From: Candidatus Krumholzibacteriota bacterium
Lineage (GTDB): Bacteria; Krumholzibacteriota; Krumholzibacteriia; Krumholzibacteriales; Krumholzibacteriaceae
DNA: 64,000 nt
Direction of reading: 5' to 3'
Assembly (NCBI GenBank): GCA_016932415.1
Contig: JAFGCX010000034.1
Coordinates: 73,002 to 137,001 of the forward strand
A model generated the notes under the pieces. It did no database searches and was not told the origin of the DNA. It was given only the letters and a program-made list of their open reading frames with translations. Positions 42,898 to 53,025 of this stretch are shown here, piece by piece. Both the position numbers and the translations under genes were made by a program. How positions within the stretch are numbered: position 1 is the stretch's first letter; each line of letters starts with the position of its first letter.

Positions 42898-43641
42898 ATG
42901 AAAAGAATACTCGTTTTCGACAGGGGTAATAACAGCCTAAAAGCAGCTCTTTTCATCTCGGGAGCGATCGCGGAAAGATGGAACTGTTCCCCCGGGCATG
43001 ATCAGGACGTGATCGATGGGATCATCGAGGAATCGGTCCCGGATGCTGTAGCGTTTTCAAGCGTCGTTCCCGGTTGGGACAGGTCTCTCTTTTCCTGTTC
43101 CAGACGCAGTGGCTGCGATGATATTCTCAAGGTGGGGATCGAAAGTGAATTGCCATTCAGGGTACTGACCGACGAGGGTTCGTCGATCGGTACTGACAGG
43201 ATCTGCGCTGCTGCCGGCGTGGTGGAGGAGGGATCCTCCGAGGCTGTCATAATCGATGCAGGTACTGCGGTGACCGTGGACCTGCTTTCCCGGGAAGGAT
43301 TCAAGGGAGGGGCAATCTTCCCCGGGCTTGCTCTGCTGCTTTCTTCTCTTCATACCGGTACAGCTGCTCTTCCCCTGCTCTCTACGGGTGGTGATTTTTC
43401 TCCTCCACCGGGGAAATCAACCACCGGGGCGATAATGGCGGGGGTACACTTCGGGTTCATAGGGGCTGTAAAGGAGCTAGTCGCGAGGACTATTGCTTCC
43501 CACGGTGGGGATATCGATATTTTTCTGACCGGCGGAAGCGCCGGACTGCTGAAAGAATATCTGCCGGCAGAAACGAGAGAAGCCCCCGACCTGGTCCTGA
43601 AGGGCCTTCACCTGATATATCTTTCCACAAGGGAGAGATGA
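42898..43641 (+). CDS. coaX: Type III pantothenate kinase CoaX
   Basis: 247 residues, the ASKHA-fold CoaX family. VFDRGNNSLKAALF at the N-terminus (the DxGNT position reads DRGNN), GTDRICAAAGV, IDAGTAVTVDLL (the second phosphate motif) and GKSTTGAIMAGVHFG. First step of CoA synthesis; panB and panC at 50.5-52.3 kb supply pantothenate. The ATG follows the birA stop without a gap, and BirA and CoaX are frequent partners. The R in DRGNNS replaces a more common I/V, a small deviation. Confidence 0.9.
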   Translation: MKRILVFDRGNNSLKAALFISGAIAERWNCSPGHDQDVIDGIIEESVPDAVAFSSVVPGWDRSLFSCSRRSGCDDILKVGIESELPFRVLTDEGSSIGTDRICAAAGVVEEGSSEAVIIDAGTAVTVDLLSREGFKGGAIFPGLALLLSSLHTGTAALPLLSTGGDFSPPPGKSTTGAIMAGVHFGFIGAVKELVARTIASHGGDIDIFLTGGSAGLLKEYLPAETREAPDLVLKGLHLIYLSTRER

Positions 43642-43693
43642 TGAAAGTACGTGTAGACACCGATCCCCCTGCCGCCTTTCCGTCTGAGAGATA

Positions 43694-43739
43694 TCCGCAC
43701 GCCATTACTTAAAATAATTCTCAGCGGAGACTTTTTTTT
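43694..43739 (+). terminator. Weak intrinsic terminator candidate after coaX
   Basis: TCCGC (43694-43698) can pair with GCGGA (43724-43728) over a 25-base loop, and a run of eight Ts (43732-43739) follows three bases later. A 6-bp alternative stem CTGAGA/TCTCAG (43684-43689/43719-43724) competes. Plausible because the groES promoter begins right after it. Confidence 0.35.
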
Positions 43740-43740
43740 C

Positions 43741-43769
43741 TTGAAAAAAAATCCTTTTCACAATATATT
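43741..43769 (+). promoter_or_regulatory. Sigma-70-type promoter of groES-groL
   Basis: TTGAAA (43741-43746), 17-bp spacer, TATATT (43764-43769): five of six matches in the -10. The CIRCE element begins 15 bases downstream, where HrcA would block initiation or early elongation. Confidence 0.75.
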
Positions 43770-43784
43770 ATGGCTCCCGATTGA

Positions 43785-43811
43785 GTAGCACTCCGGGGTG
43801 TTGAGTGCTAA
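43785..43811 (+). promoter_or_regulatory. CIRCE heat-shock operator (HrcA binding site)
   Basis: GTAGCACTC (43785-43793), 9-base spacer, GAGTGCTAA (43803-43811); consensus is TTAGCACTC-N9-GAGTGCTAA, with one mismatch at the first base. It implies negative heat-shock control by HrcA, whose gene is not in this window. Confidence 0.92.
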
Positions 43812-43864
43812 CGTAAAGTTAATAAAAAATTTACAGATGGCTAAAATTAAAAAAGGAGGGTGAA

Positions 43865-44152
43865 ATGAAAATTACGCCACTGGCCGACAGGGTCCTGGTA
43901 AAGCCTGTAGATCCTGTGGAAGTAAAGAAGAGCGGGATAATAATCCCCGATACTGCCAAGGAAAAACCCCAGGAGGGTCAGATCATCGCGGTAGGAAAGG
44001 GCCGGATGAACGAGAATACCGGGGAGAGGATCGCTCTTGAAGTCAAAAAAGGCGACAAGGTCCTCTACGGAAAATATTCCGGTACCGAGATCACAGTCGA
44101 TGACAAGGAATACCTTATATTAAGAGAAAGCGATATTCTTGCTATCGTTTAG
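43865..44152 (+). CDS. groES: Co-chaperonin GroES
   Basis: 95 residues, standard length. [31 protein letters not shown] (mobile loop that docks GroEL), [14 protein letters not shown] and the C-terminal [14 protein letters not shown] very strong ribosome site (AAAGGAGGG) precedes the ATG. It caps the GroEL ring. First gene of the CIRCE-controlled operon, 23 bases before groL. Confidence 0.98.
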   Translation: MKITPLADRVLVKPVDPVEVKKSGIIIPDTAKEKPQEGQIIAVGKGRMNENTGERIALEVKKGDKVLYGKYSGTEITVDDKEYLILRESDILAIV

Positions 44153-44169
44153 CCTGCAGGAAGGAGTGA

Positions 44170-45816
<1,647 letters not shown>

Positions 45817-45840
45817 GGATCGTCCGCCGTAGTTCGCAGA

Positions 45841-45877
45841 CAGGCGCCCCGGATATTATCCGGAGCGCCTGTTTCTT
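45841..45877 (+). terminator. Intrinsic terminator of groES-groL
   Basis: CAGGCGC-C-CCGGA (45841-45853) pairs with TCCGG-A-GCGCCTG (45859-45871), one C/A mismatch in a 12-bp stem, 5-base loop, then TTTCTTT. Strong. Confidence 0.85.
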
Positions 45878-45887
45878 TAGAATTCGC

Positions 45888-45916
45888 TTGAAATCTCCCG
45901 GGAATATTAATATTTT
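45888..45916 (+). promoter_or_regulatory. Promoter candidate for the large lipoprotein gene
   Basis: TTGAAA (45888-45893), 17-bp spacer, TATTTT (45911-45916), about 100 bases before the GTG start. The rest of the 200-base gap after groL has no other signal that I can see. Confidence 0.45.
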
Positions 45917-46019
45917 ACAACCGATAAGAGATTAAAATGATCTGGCATATAATGCTGGAAGAGAGCGGGATCAGATTCCGCTGACAGAGTTTGCCTGGAC
46001 ATAAACCTGGAGGTCTCAA

Positions 46020-47720
46020 GTGAACCGGTGGAAGAGAGTCGGGCCGTGGATGTTGATTCTGGGATTTTCGTTTTACATGGTAATATTTGCTGGCTGCGAA
46101 GACAATTCCAGTAATGTCATTCCGGAGAATCCCGATCTGGAAACGCTCAATATAATATGCCACGATCTGTCCCCCAGGCCTGGAGCCGAAGCCACGCTTA
46201 CGGTGCAGGTCGATGGCTACAGCCCCGATGGCGCTTGGCCTGTTTACACATGGGAAGCCGAGGGAGGATCGTTTCCCGAGGGAAATTCCGGCATATCGAT
46301 AAAGTGGACGACTCCCGAAGACCCCGGAATTTACAGGGTCTCAGTAATGGGAAGCCTCGAAGGAGTGACAGATACCATATCCAAGTATGTCATGGTGAGG
46401 AATTTCGACGAACTCTATACGGGGAGGATATTCAACTGTTCCCCGATCTTTCATTTCGGCGCGCTTTACTTTTTCGCAGAAGCCGGCGCGGTATCGCCCA
46501 GGGACATTTCTTTTCTCGGTTTTCATTGTTACAGATATTCAGTGTCAGGAAACGTGACCCTGGTATCAAATACTGAAGAGTCTGTCGGAGGTGGTCTGTT
46601 CCTGAAATTAAATACCTCGGGAAACACCGTCTCGGGCTCTTTTATAAGGAATTATTTCCCGACCCTTGTGCAGCAGAGACTCGAAGTATGGATCTTCCCT
46701 CTGGCCTTCGGTGACAAGTTCAATATAACGCGCGATGGCGGAGGGATAGTACCAAGGATGAACCAGCATATAACTCCCGAGCAGGATCAATTCGGGCAGA
46801 AGGTAGTATGGGAAGCAAGGATAGTGGGCGACCGCCCGGACGGGACCCAGGACCTCTCGAATATCGGGTTCTGGAACAGGGTTGCCAATGACACGATCTA
46901 CGTTACCAACAGCCACGATTCGATGACTGTCCAGCAGGGTGTCGATCTCAAGGTCATCCACCGGTATTACAATAATATCAAACCTGTCATGACTCCGTCA
47001 GGTGACACTTTGATCTATTTCGTCGATACAACGGGAGTCTTCGAACCGTGCAAGATGGGGATCGAAGACAATCCGGTGGTATCTTCAAGAAAAGCGATGA
47101 TGATCAGCGACGAGGAAGGTATCTTCGAGCAGGCTGGTATCAACATAAATCGCAGTACCCTTTTCATGTGGAACAAGACTTTTGATCTCCTGGGGTTTAT
47201 TTCGCGGTCGAGACAGCTCTGTTTCCTCGATTACAAGAACGAGACCGTCACAGTAGTCGATGGCGTGGAAAATATCAAGGAATTCGCCTGGTCTCCCGAC
47301 GAATCGGAATGCGCCGTCGTGAATGATGAGGGCATATGGAGAGTAAGTGTGGCGGGCGCCGTTTCGAACGCGCCGGTCTATGTCAAGGAGAGATCGACCG
47401 ATGAGATCATAGGGATCAACTGGTCTCCGAATATTGAGGATCCCAAGATCGGATTCAGGATGGTCAGGAAAGGAAAGACTGTAGAGGATTCCTATTCCGC
47501 TCTCGTTCTGTGCATGCTCAATACGGGGATCAACGTCTATGCCTCGCCGAGCATCAACTGGTTCTCTACGTATGAACTGAGTTACACATATTCCGATTAT
47601 TCGTATATGAGGATCTTTTTCACTGACGAGGAAGAGATATACGCGCCATTCCCGACTCCTGCTTGGTCAGGAGACCCGGACAGAAATGTGGAATGCGCGA
47701 TCTTCCACAGTTATGAATAG
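46020..47720 (+). CDS. Large lipoprotein with Ig/PKD-like and beta-propeller-like regions
   Basis: 566 residues from GTG 46020 behind GGAGG. Signal peptide with lipobox VIFAGC (residue ~25). Residues ~45-125 look like an Ig/PKD sandwich (VYTWEAEGGSFPEGNSG, WTTPEDPGIYRVSV). The central part is beta-rich and unfamiliar. In the C-terminal third, EFAWSPDESECAVVNDEGIWRV and GINWSPNIEDPKIGFRMV resemble TolB-like propeller blades. No enzyme motif. Probably a periplasm- or surface-facing lipoprotein; it stands alone between groL and dapL, and its function is unknown. Confidence 0.7.
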   Translation: MNRWKRVGPWMLILGFSFYMVIFAGCEDNSSNVIPENPDLETLNIICHDLSPRPGAEATLTVQVDGYSPDGAWPVYTWEAEGGSFPEGNSGISIKWTTPEDPGIYRVSVMGSLEGVTDTISKYVMVRNFDELYTGRIFNCSPIFHFGALYFFAEAGAVSPRDISFLGFHCYRYSVSGNVTLVSNTEESVGGGLFLKLNTSGNTVSGSFIRNYFPTLVQQRLEVWIFPLAFGDKFNITRDGGGIVPRMNQHITPEQDQFGQKVVWEARIVGDRPDGTQDLSNIGFWNRVANDTIYVTNSHDSMTVQQGVDLKVIHRYYNNIKPVMTPSGDTLIYFVDTTGVFEPCKMGIEDNPVVSSRKAMMISDEEGIFEQAGININRSTLFMWNKTFDLLGFISRSRQLCFLDYKNETVTVVDGVENIKEFAWSPDESECAVVNDEGIWRVSVAGAVSNAPVYVKERSTDEIIGINWSPNIEDPKIGFRMVRKGKTVEDSYSALVLCMLNTGINVYASPSINWFSTYELSYTYSDYSYMRIFFTDEEEIYAPFPTPAWSGDPDRNVECAIFHSYE

Positions 47721-47755
47721 GTCTCCAGGGGCGAAAAACGGAGAAGAGAAACCAG

Positions 47756-48916
47756 ATGCAATCAAAGAGGCTCGGTGAACTTCCTCCATACCTGTTTGTC
47801 GAAATGGACAGAAGCAAGGCCGCGATGGTCAAAAGCGGCCGCAGCGTGCTGGATCTGGGCATCGGGGATCCCGATCTGGGAGCTTCCAGACCACTGAAAG
47901 ACGCTCTAGTTAGCGCTCTTGACAACGCAAGATACGACAGGTATCCCTCGGACCGTGGACTTCCACTTCTTGTAGAGGCCATAAAGGAATGGGCAAAAAG
48001 AGAACATGGCACCGCGCTCTCGGATGACGAGATCCTGGTCACTATCGGCAGCAAGGAAGCGATAGCCCACCTTCCACTTGCCGTCACGGATCCGGGCGAT
48101 GTAATACTCATACCCGACCCGGGATATCCCGTTTACAATTCGTCAGCGGTATTTGCCGGAGCTGAACCGTACAGGATGCCACTGCTTGATTCGAACCGGT
48201 TCTGGCCTGATCTCGGCAAGGTAGATAAGAAGGTCCTCAGCCGGGCGCGGCTCGCGATATTCAATTATCCGAATAATCCGACTTCCGCTTCCGCCACGGA
48301 GGATATGTTCCTTGGCGCGCTGAAGGTCATTTCTGAAAACGATATAATAATGGTCAACGACGCCGCATACAGTGAAATAGTATTCGATCGGGAACCTTCA
48401 GCGCTTTTTCCCTTAGCAAAGCGGGAGGGCGCTTCCTATATCGAGTTCTTCTCCTTTTCAAAGACTTTGTCGATTACTGGATGGAGAGTCGGATTTGCCG
48501 TCGGTTCTCCCGAAGTTGTATCGGCTCTGGCAAGACTCAAAGCCAACATCGATTCGGGAGTCTTCAGCGCTCTTCAGGAAGCGGTAGCTTCCGTGTTGAA
48601 CGGTCCGTATAAAAAGGTCAGATCGGGGATCATCGATGAATACAGGGAAAGAAGAGACCTGCTTGCCACAAGCCTGAGGCAGGCCGGGTTCGATTTCAGG
48701 ATCCCGGACGCGACATTCTATTTCTGGATCCCCATCCCCGGGGGAGGCAGTTCGATTGATTTCTGTGGACACCTGTTGGAAGAGACCGGTATAGTAGCCA
48801 CTCCCGGCGTCGGATTCGGAATGTATGGAGAAGGATATTTCAGGCTTTCCCTGACAGCTCCGACCGCGACGATAAGGGAAGCCGGTAAGAAATTTATTGA
48901 ATTCACAAAAAAATAA
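47756..48916 (+). CDS. dapL: LL-diaminopimelate aminotransferase (DapL-like)
   Basis: 386 residues, fold-type I PLP enzyme. LPPYLFVEMDRSKAAM and LDLGIGDPDLGAS at the start are DapL hallmarks; YPSDRGLPLLVEAIKEW, NYPNNPTSA and the PLP-lysine motif SFSKTLSITGWRVGF (near residue 236). DapL makes LL-diaminopimelate from tetrahydrodipicolinate in one step, replacing the acyl-dependent dap steps. This agrees with the DNPR meso-DAP motif of MurE here. A general aspartate/alanine-type transaminase is the alternative. It is followed by folB after 21 bases. Confidence 0.82.
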   Translation: MQSKRLGELPPYLFVEMDRSKAAMVKSGRSVLDLGIGDPDLGASRPLKDALVSALDNARYDRYPSDRGLPLLVEAIKEWAKREHGTALSDDEILVTIGSKEAIAHLPLAVTDPGDVILIPDPGYPVYNSSAVFAGAEPYRMPLLDSNRFWPDLGKVDKKVLSRARLAIFNYPNNPTSASATEDMFLGALKVISENDIIMVNDAAYSEIVFDREPSALFPLAKREGASYIEFFSFSKTLSITGWRVGFAVGSPEVVSALARLKANIDSGVFSALQEAVASVLNGPYKKVRSGIIDEYRERRDLLATSLRQAGFDFRIPDATFYFWIPIPGGGSSIDFCGHLLEETGIVATPGVGFGMYGEGYFRLSLTAPTATIREAGKKFIEFTKK

Positions 48917-48937
48917 CCACGATTCAGGAGGTAGTCC

Positions 48938-49303
48938 TTGCTAGATGAAAAGGTCGTTCTTAAAGGGATCACCGTCTTCGGATATTATGGAGTATCACCT
49001 ACCGAGCGTGAGGTCGGCCAGAAATTACAGATCGATGTAGAGTATTCTCACGATTTTACAAAAGCTTGCGTAAGCGATTCTCTCGAAGATACGGTAAATT
49101 ACGAGAGAGTCTATTCGAAAGTCATGGAAACAGTTGAAAAAAACAGGTTCAATCTGCTCGAGACTCTTGCCGAATCGATCTGCAATGATATTCTCGAAGA
49201 TTTTCCGATAAGCAGGATCAGGACTGAAATCAGAAAACTCACTTTACCTTTTCCAAACAGCCTCGATCATGTCGCAGTCATCGTTGAACGAGAAAAGAAA
49301 TAG
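48938..49303 (+). CDS. folB: Dihydroneopterin aldolase FolB
   Basis: 121 residues from a TTG start 6 bases after GGAGG. GYYGVSPTEREVGQKLQIDVEY is the substrate-site region (usually GHHGVxxxERxxGQ), VNYERVYSKVMETVE and NLLETLAESICNDIL follow; the C-terminus PFPNSLDHVAVIVER is typical. It converts dihydroneopterin to 6-hydroxymethyl-dihydropterin in folate synthesis. It overlaps folK by 35 bases, and both are in the usual folB-folK order. No folP or folE is in the window. Confidence 0.9.
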   Translation: MLDEKVVLKGITVFGYYGVSPTEREVGQKLQIDVEYSHDFTKACVSDSLEDTVNYERVYSKVMETVEKNRFNLLETLAESICNDILEDFPISRIRTEIRKLTLPFPNSLDHVAVIVEREKK

Positions 49304-49811
49304 AAGCGGCCTCGCCGACGTAATCGTATCCCTCGGATCCAATCTTGGAGATCGGGAATGGAACGTGATCCGCGGCAACAGATGTCTCGGCGGCTATGAT
49401 GGGATCGAACCCCTCCTTTTCAGTTCACTGTATGAGAGCAAGCCGGAAGGAGAAGGTTTCTCCGGCGACTTCGTAAATGCCGTCTCTCTTGTAAGGACTG
49501 CCCATCCTCCCGGCCGGTTTCTTGATATATGCCAGGAGGTGGAGATCCGCTCAGGCCGCGTACGCTCCTCCGTGACAAGGGACAGGACTCTCGATATAGA
49601 TATCATCCTTTTTGGAGGACTTGAGATCGATAGCGACCGGTTGAGGGTCCCGCATCCCTTGTTCAAAAAAAGGACTTTTGTTCTCAGGCCTCTCCTTGAG
49701 ATCGTTCCAGGGCTCCATCTTCCGCCCTTTATGACTTCCGTGGCCGAAGCCCTTGAGGCTCTCGGGGACTCGATTGAGACTCGAAAGATATCATCCAGGG
49801 CGATTATCTAA
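49269..49811 (+). CDS. folK: 2-amino-4-hydroxy-6-hydroxymethyldihydropteridine diphosphokinase FolK
   Basis: 180 residues. VSLGSNLGDREWN at the N-terminus, FSSLYESKPEG, FVNAVSLVRT, RDRTLDIDIILFGG and VPHPLFKKRTFVLRPL: complete HPPK signatures. It uses ATP to pyrophosphorylate the FolB product. ATG 49269 overlaps folB by 35 bases; TTG 49284 would shorten the N-terminus by five residues and is possible. Confidence 0.95.
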   Translation: MSQSSLNEKRNRSGLADVIVSLGSNLGDREWNVIRGNRCLGGYDGIEPLLFSSLYESKPEGEGFSGDFVNAVSLVRTAHPPGRFLDICQEVEIRSGRVRSSVTRDRTLDIDIILFGGLEIDSDRLRVPHPLFKKRTFVLRPLLEIVPGLHLPPFMTSVAEALEALGDSIETRKISSRAII

Positions 49812-49878
49812 ACCAATTGATTCATAAACAGTTGGATTGATATTGACATCGAAGTCCTTTTTGACTACCGTAGATGTC

Positions 49879-50556
49879 ATGGATGATTTCAGGGAAAAAC
49901 TGCTGCTCAGCGGCATCAGGTATATTTCAATCGAGGGAAATGTCGGGGCTGGCAAGACGACTCTGGCCAGGTTGATAGCAGGCGAGACAGATGCCAGGCT
50001 TTTTCTTGAGGACGTCGACGACAATCCTTTCATAGAAAAATTCTACCAGGATATGCAGGGGTACGCCTTTCAGGCCCAGATATTCTTTCTGTTGAACAGG
50101 TACAGGCAACAGGTCGAGATCGCTCAGCAGGATCTCTTTGCCGATCTTATGATAGCCGATTACCTTTTCGCCAAGGATACGATCTACGCGCACGCTGTAC
50201 TCGGAGATGATGAACTGGTCCTTTATAACAGGCTTCATTCGATGCTGGAACCGAGGATCGTAAACCCCGATCTCGTCATCTACCTGCAGGCCGATCCTGA
50301 AGTGCTGGTTCACAGAATAAAGAAAAGGGGGAGGGGGTTCGAAAAGGGAATCAACGAGGATTATCTGGCCGGACTTAACGATGCCTTCAATCATTTTTTC
50401 TTTCATTATGACGACACACCTCTGCTGATCATCAATACAGACGCCATCGATTTCACGAAACACAGGGAACAGCTGGAAGATATATTTACCAGGATCACTG
50501 AGAAATCGGAAGGGACACGCTACTATTTCCCTTCGTGGGAAGGGGACCAGTCGTGA
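49879..50556 (+). CDS. Deoxynucleoside kinase (deoxyadenosine/deoxyguanosine kinase family)
   Basis: 225 residues from ATG 49879; a TTG at 49837 would add 14 residues, and neither has a strong ribosome site. The P-loop EGNVGAGKTTLARL is near residue 18, followed by the FLEDVDDNPF block, YAFQAQIFFLLNRYRQQ, and IADYLFAKDTIYA, the family's equivalent of the DRY region. RIKKRGRGFEKGINEDYL forms the lid. These kinases salvage purine (or pyrimidine) deoxynucleosides. It is coupled to panB by a GTGA overlap. Confidence 0.88.
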   Translation: MDDFREKLLLSGIRYISIEGNVGAGKTTLARLIAGETDARLFLEDVDDNPFIEKFYQDMQGYAFQAQIFFLLNRYRQQVEIAQQDLFADLMIADYLFAKDTIYAHAVLGDDELVLYNRLHSMLEPRIVNPDLVIYLQADPEVLVHRIKKRGRGFEKGINEDYLAGLNDAFNHFFFHYDDTPLLIINTDAIDFTKHREQLEDIFTRITEKSEGTRYYFPSWEGDQS

Positions 50557-51380
50557 TAAAAAAAGTCACAAAAAGCACTATTATGAAAATGAAGAAGACC
50601 GGTGACAAGATCGCCGCGATTACATCGTATGATTTTCTGACGACGAGACTGATAGATGAGACGGGAATAGATCTTATCCTCGTTGGCGATTCACTTGGAA
50701 TGGTCATCATGGGGTATGAGAACACGATTCCGGTGACAATGGAGGAGATCATTCATCATCTCAAGGCGGTATCGAGAGCCAGGCCGAAAGCTCTCGTAGT
50801 GGGTGATCTTCCCTTTATGTCCTATCAGGCGAGCGTGGAAGATGCTGTCAGAAACGCCGGGCGGCTCGTAAAGGAGGGAGGCGCGGAAAGTGTCAAGCTT
50901 GAAGGGGGCGAGAGATATGTCCAGGTCATTGAAGCGATAGTGAACGCGTCTATCCCGGTCGTAGGGCATCTTGGACTTACTCCGCAGTCTCTTCATCAGA
51001 TGGGTGGTTACAGGATACAGGGCCGTGACAACGAATCGGCGGAAAAGATGGTCAGGGAAGCAAAAGCCCTTGAGAACGCCGGTTGTTTCGCTATCGTTCT
51101 CGAAGGTATTCCGTGGACTCTCGCCGGGCAGATAACAGCCAGTGTATCGATACCCACCATAGGGATCGGAGCGGGAGCGCATTGTGACGGACAGGTGCTG
51201 GTCCTGAACGATATGCTCGGTATCCATGAAAAACCCCTGCCAAAATTCGTCAAGGTGTACGATCAGCTCGGCGAAAGGATAAAAAAAGCTGTTTCAGCAT
51301 ATGTAACGGAAGTCAAGGATGGCAGTTTTCCGACTATAGAGCATAGTTATTCCGGGAAAAAAAAGAATTCTGAAGAGTGA
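50553..51380 (+). CDS. panB: 3-methyl-2-oxobutanoate hydroxymethyltransferase PanB
   Basis: 275 residues from GTG 50553, which has AAGGGG 7 bases upstream and overlaps the preceding stop; a GTG six codons earlier is possible. Signatures: ITSYDFLTTRLIDETGIDLIL cut as two blocks here, VGDSLGMVIMGYENTIPVT, VGDLPFMSYQ, VKLEGG, GHLGLTPQSLHQMGGYRIQG and IGIGAGAHCDGQVLVLNDMLG. First step of pantothenate synthesis. panC follows 6 bases later. Confidence 0.97.
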   Translation: MIKKVTKSTIMKMKKTGDKIAAITSYDFLTTRLIDETGIDLILVGDSLGMVIMGYENTIPVTMEEIIHHLKAVSRARPKALVVGDLPFMSYQASVEDAVRNAGRLVKEGGAESVKLEGGERYVQVIEAIVNASIPVVGHLGLTPQSLHQMGGYRIQGRDNESAEKMVREAKALENAGCFAIVLEGIPWTLAGQITASVSIPTIGIGAGAHCDGQVLVLNDMLGIHEKPLPKFVKVYDQLGERIKKAVSAYVTEVKDGSFPTIEHSYSGKKKNSEE

Positions 51381-51386
51381 TCCGCG

Positions 51387-52289
51387 ATGAAAAAGTTTAA
51401 ATCAGCTTCCGAGATCCGCAAGGCAATCGTTGAAATCAGAAAAACAGGGAAGAAGATCGGTTTTGTTCCGACAATGGGGGCTCTTCATGAAGGGCATATC
51501 AGCCTGGTGAAGATGGCAGGAAGTGTCTCTGACATGGTAGTCAGTTCGATTTTCGTTAATCCCGTACAGTTCGGTGAGGGCGAGGATTTTGAAAAATATC
51601 CGAGAGATGAGGGCCGCGACTGTGAGATCCTGCGCGAAAACGGGTGCGATCTTGTATTTATTCCCGATGCCTCCGATCTGTTTTCCGGATCCAGGAGGAT
51701 CGGGATATCGATCGACGGACTGGCCGATAACCTCTGCGGGTATTCAAGACCGGGGCATTTCGAAGGTGTCCTGCTGATCGTAGCCAAGCTTTTTAACATT
51801 CTTACTCCCGATTTTGCCTTTTTCGGTCAGAAAGACGCTCAACAAGCGCTCATAATACAGAGGATGGCCGCTGATCTGGATTTCCCAGTGAGGATAATGA
51901 TCGGTCCGACAGTAAGGGAAGAAGACGGGCTCGCCCTGAGTTCAAGGAATATCTATCTGTCGATGGCTGACCGCCAGCGCGCGACAGGGATGATAATTGG
52001 ATTGAGAGAAGCTTTTTCCAGAGCGCGCGGTGGAGAGAGAGATTCCAGCGTCTTGAAGGATATAGTGACTGGCAGAATGAAAGATTCAGGTTTTGAGATC
52101 GACTACGTCGAAATTGTCGATGCAGAGTCCCTTCGACCTGTGGGAAAGACCGATGGAACGGTTCTCATGGCAGCCGCTGGACATCTTTCAGGCACGAGGT
52201 TGATAGACAATATTGTCTTTCGGATATCGGCCGATCGCGTTGAGGAAGTACTTCCGGAATTTCACCGTTGGAGCAGATATGAAGAATGA
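51387..52289 (+). CDS. panC: Pantothenate synthetase PanC
   Basis: 300 residues. FVPTMGALHEGHISLVK contains the HIGH-type ATP site, SIFVNPVQFGEGEDF, YSRPGHFEGVLLIVAKLFN, FFGQKDAQQALIIQRMA and LALSSRNIYLS (KMSKS equivalent). It joins pantoate and beta-alanine with ATP. It forms a panB-panC pair, and coaX at 42.9 kb continues the route to CoA. It overlaps the glmU start by 11 bases. Confidence 0.97.
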   Translation: MKKFKSASEIRKAIVEIRKTGKKIGFVPTMGALHEGHISLVKMAGSVSDMVVSSIFVNPVQFGEGEDFEKYPRDEGRDCEILRENGCDLVFIPDASDLFSGSRRIGISIDGLADNLCGYSRPGHFEGVLLIVAKLFNILTPDFAFFGQKDAQQALIIQRMAADLDFPVRIMIGPTVREEDGLALSSRNIYLSMADRQRATGMIIGLREAFSRARGGERDSSVLKDIVTGRMKDSGFEIDYVEIVDAESLRPVGKTDGTVLMAAAGHLSGTRLIDNIVFRISADRVEEVLPEFHRWSRYEE

Positions 52290-53025
52290 CAGAGATATCG
52301 CGGCGGTAATCCTTGCCGCGGGCCAGGGGACAAGAATGAATTCCGACCTGGCCAAGGTGCTGCACAAGGTCGCGGGAAAGAGCATGATAAGACATGTCAT
52401 CGATGCTGTCAGTTCTCTTTCGCCTGAAAGACTGATCGTCGTGGTGGGGCATCAGGCTGAAGCGGTAAAAGAAGAATCCCGGGGCGGGAAAGTCAGGTTC
52501 GCGCTGCAATCGGAACGTCTTGGGACCGGCCACGCCGTCCTGCAGGCTCAGCCGCTGCTTGATGATTTTTCAGGTACTGTGATGGTACTGACCGGGGATA
52601 CGCCGATGCTGAGAGGCAGTACGCTTCGGGCTCTTCTTGAGCATCATATCGGGGAAAAAGCGTCGGCTACCGTCCTGTCGGCCGTCTTCGACGAGGCTGG
52701 CGGATATGGCAGAATAGTAAAGGATGAGAAGGACCAATTCCTGAAGATCGTCGAGGACAGAGACGCGTCAGAAGAGGAAAAGGCTATCAGGGAGATAAAC
52801 AGCGGGATTTTCTGTTTTCAGTCGGAAGACCTCTTCCCAGCTCTGAGGAGGGTGGGAAGGGGAAATAAACAGAAAGAATATTATCTTACCGACGTGATAG
52901 GGATCCTTAGGGAGGATGGAAAGAAGACAGCAGTGTTTCTCTGTGGTGACGGCGTAGAAGTCAGAGGGATCAATGATATCGAGCAGTTGAAGGAAGCGGA
53001 GAGGTTGATGATAAAAGATGGATAG
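52279..53025 (+). CDS. glmU: GlmU-type UTP:GlcNAc-1-phosphate uridyltransferase, N-terminal domain only
   Basis: 248 residues from ATG 52279 (GGAG upstream); the frame is open earlier but would overlap panC further. The nucleotidyltransferase motif AAVILAAGQGTRMNSDLAKVL at the N-terminus, VVVGHQAEAV, LGTGHAVLQAQPLL, LTGDTPML, GGYGRIV and EINSGIFCF match GlmU. Full GlmU has ~450 residues, with a left-handed beta-helix acetyltransferase; that half is completely absent here, and the next gene starts inside the last codons. It would make UDP-GlcNAc from GlcNAc-1-P, so GlcN-1-P acetylation must come from another protein. Confidence 0.85.
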   Translation: MKNDRDIAAVILAAGQGTRMNSDLAKVLHKVAGKSMIRHVIDAVSSLSPERLIVVVGHQAEAVKEESRGGKVRFALQSERLGTGHAVLQAQPLLDDFSGTVMVLTGDTPMLRGSTLRALLEHHIGEKASATVLSAVFDEAGGYGRIVKDEKDQFLKIVEDRDASEEEKAIREINSGIFCFQSEDLFPALRRVGRGNKQKEYYLTDVIGILREDGKKTAVFLCGDGVEVRGINDIEQLKEAERLMIKDG

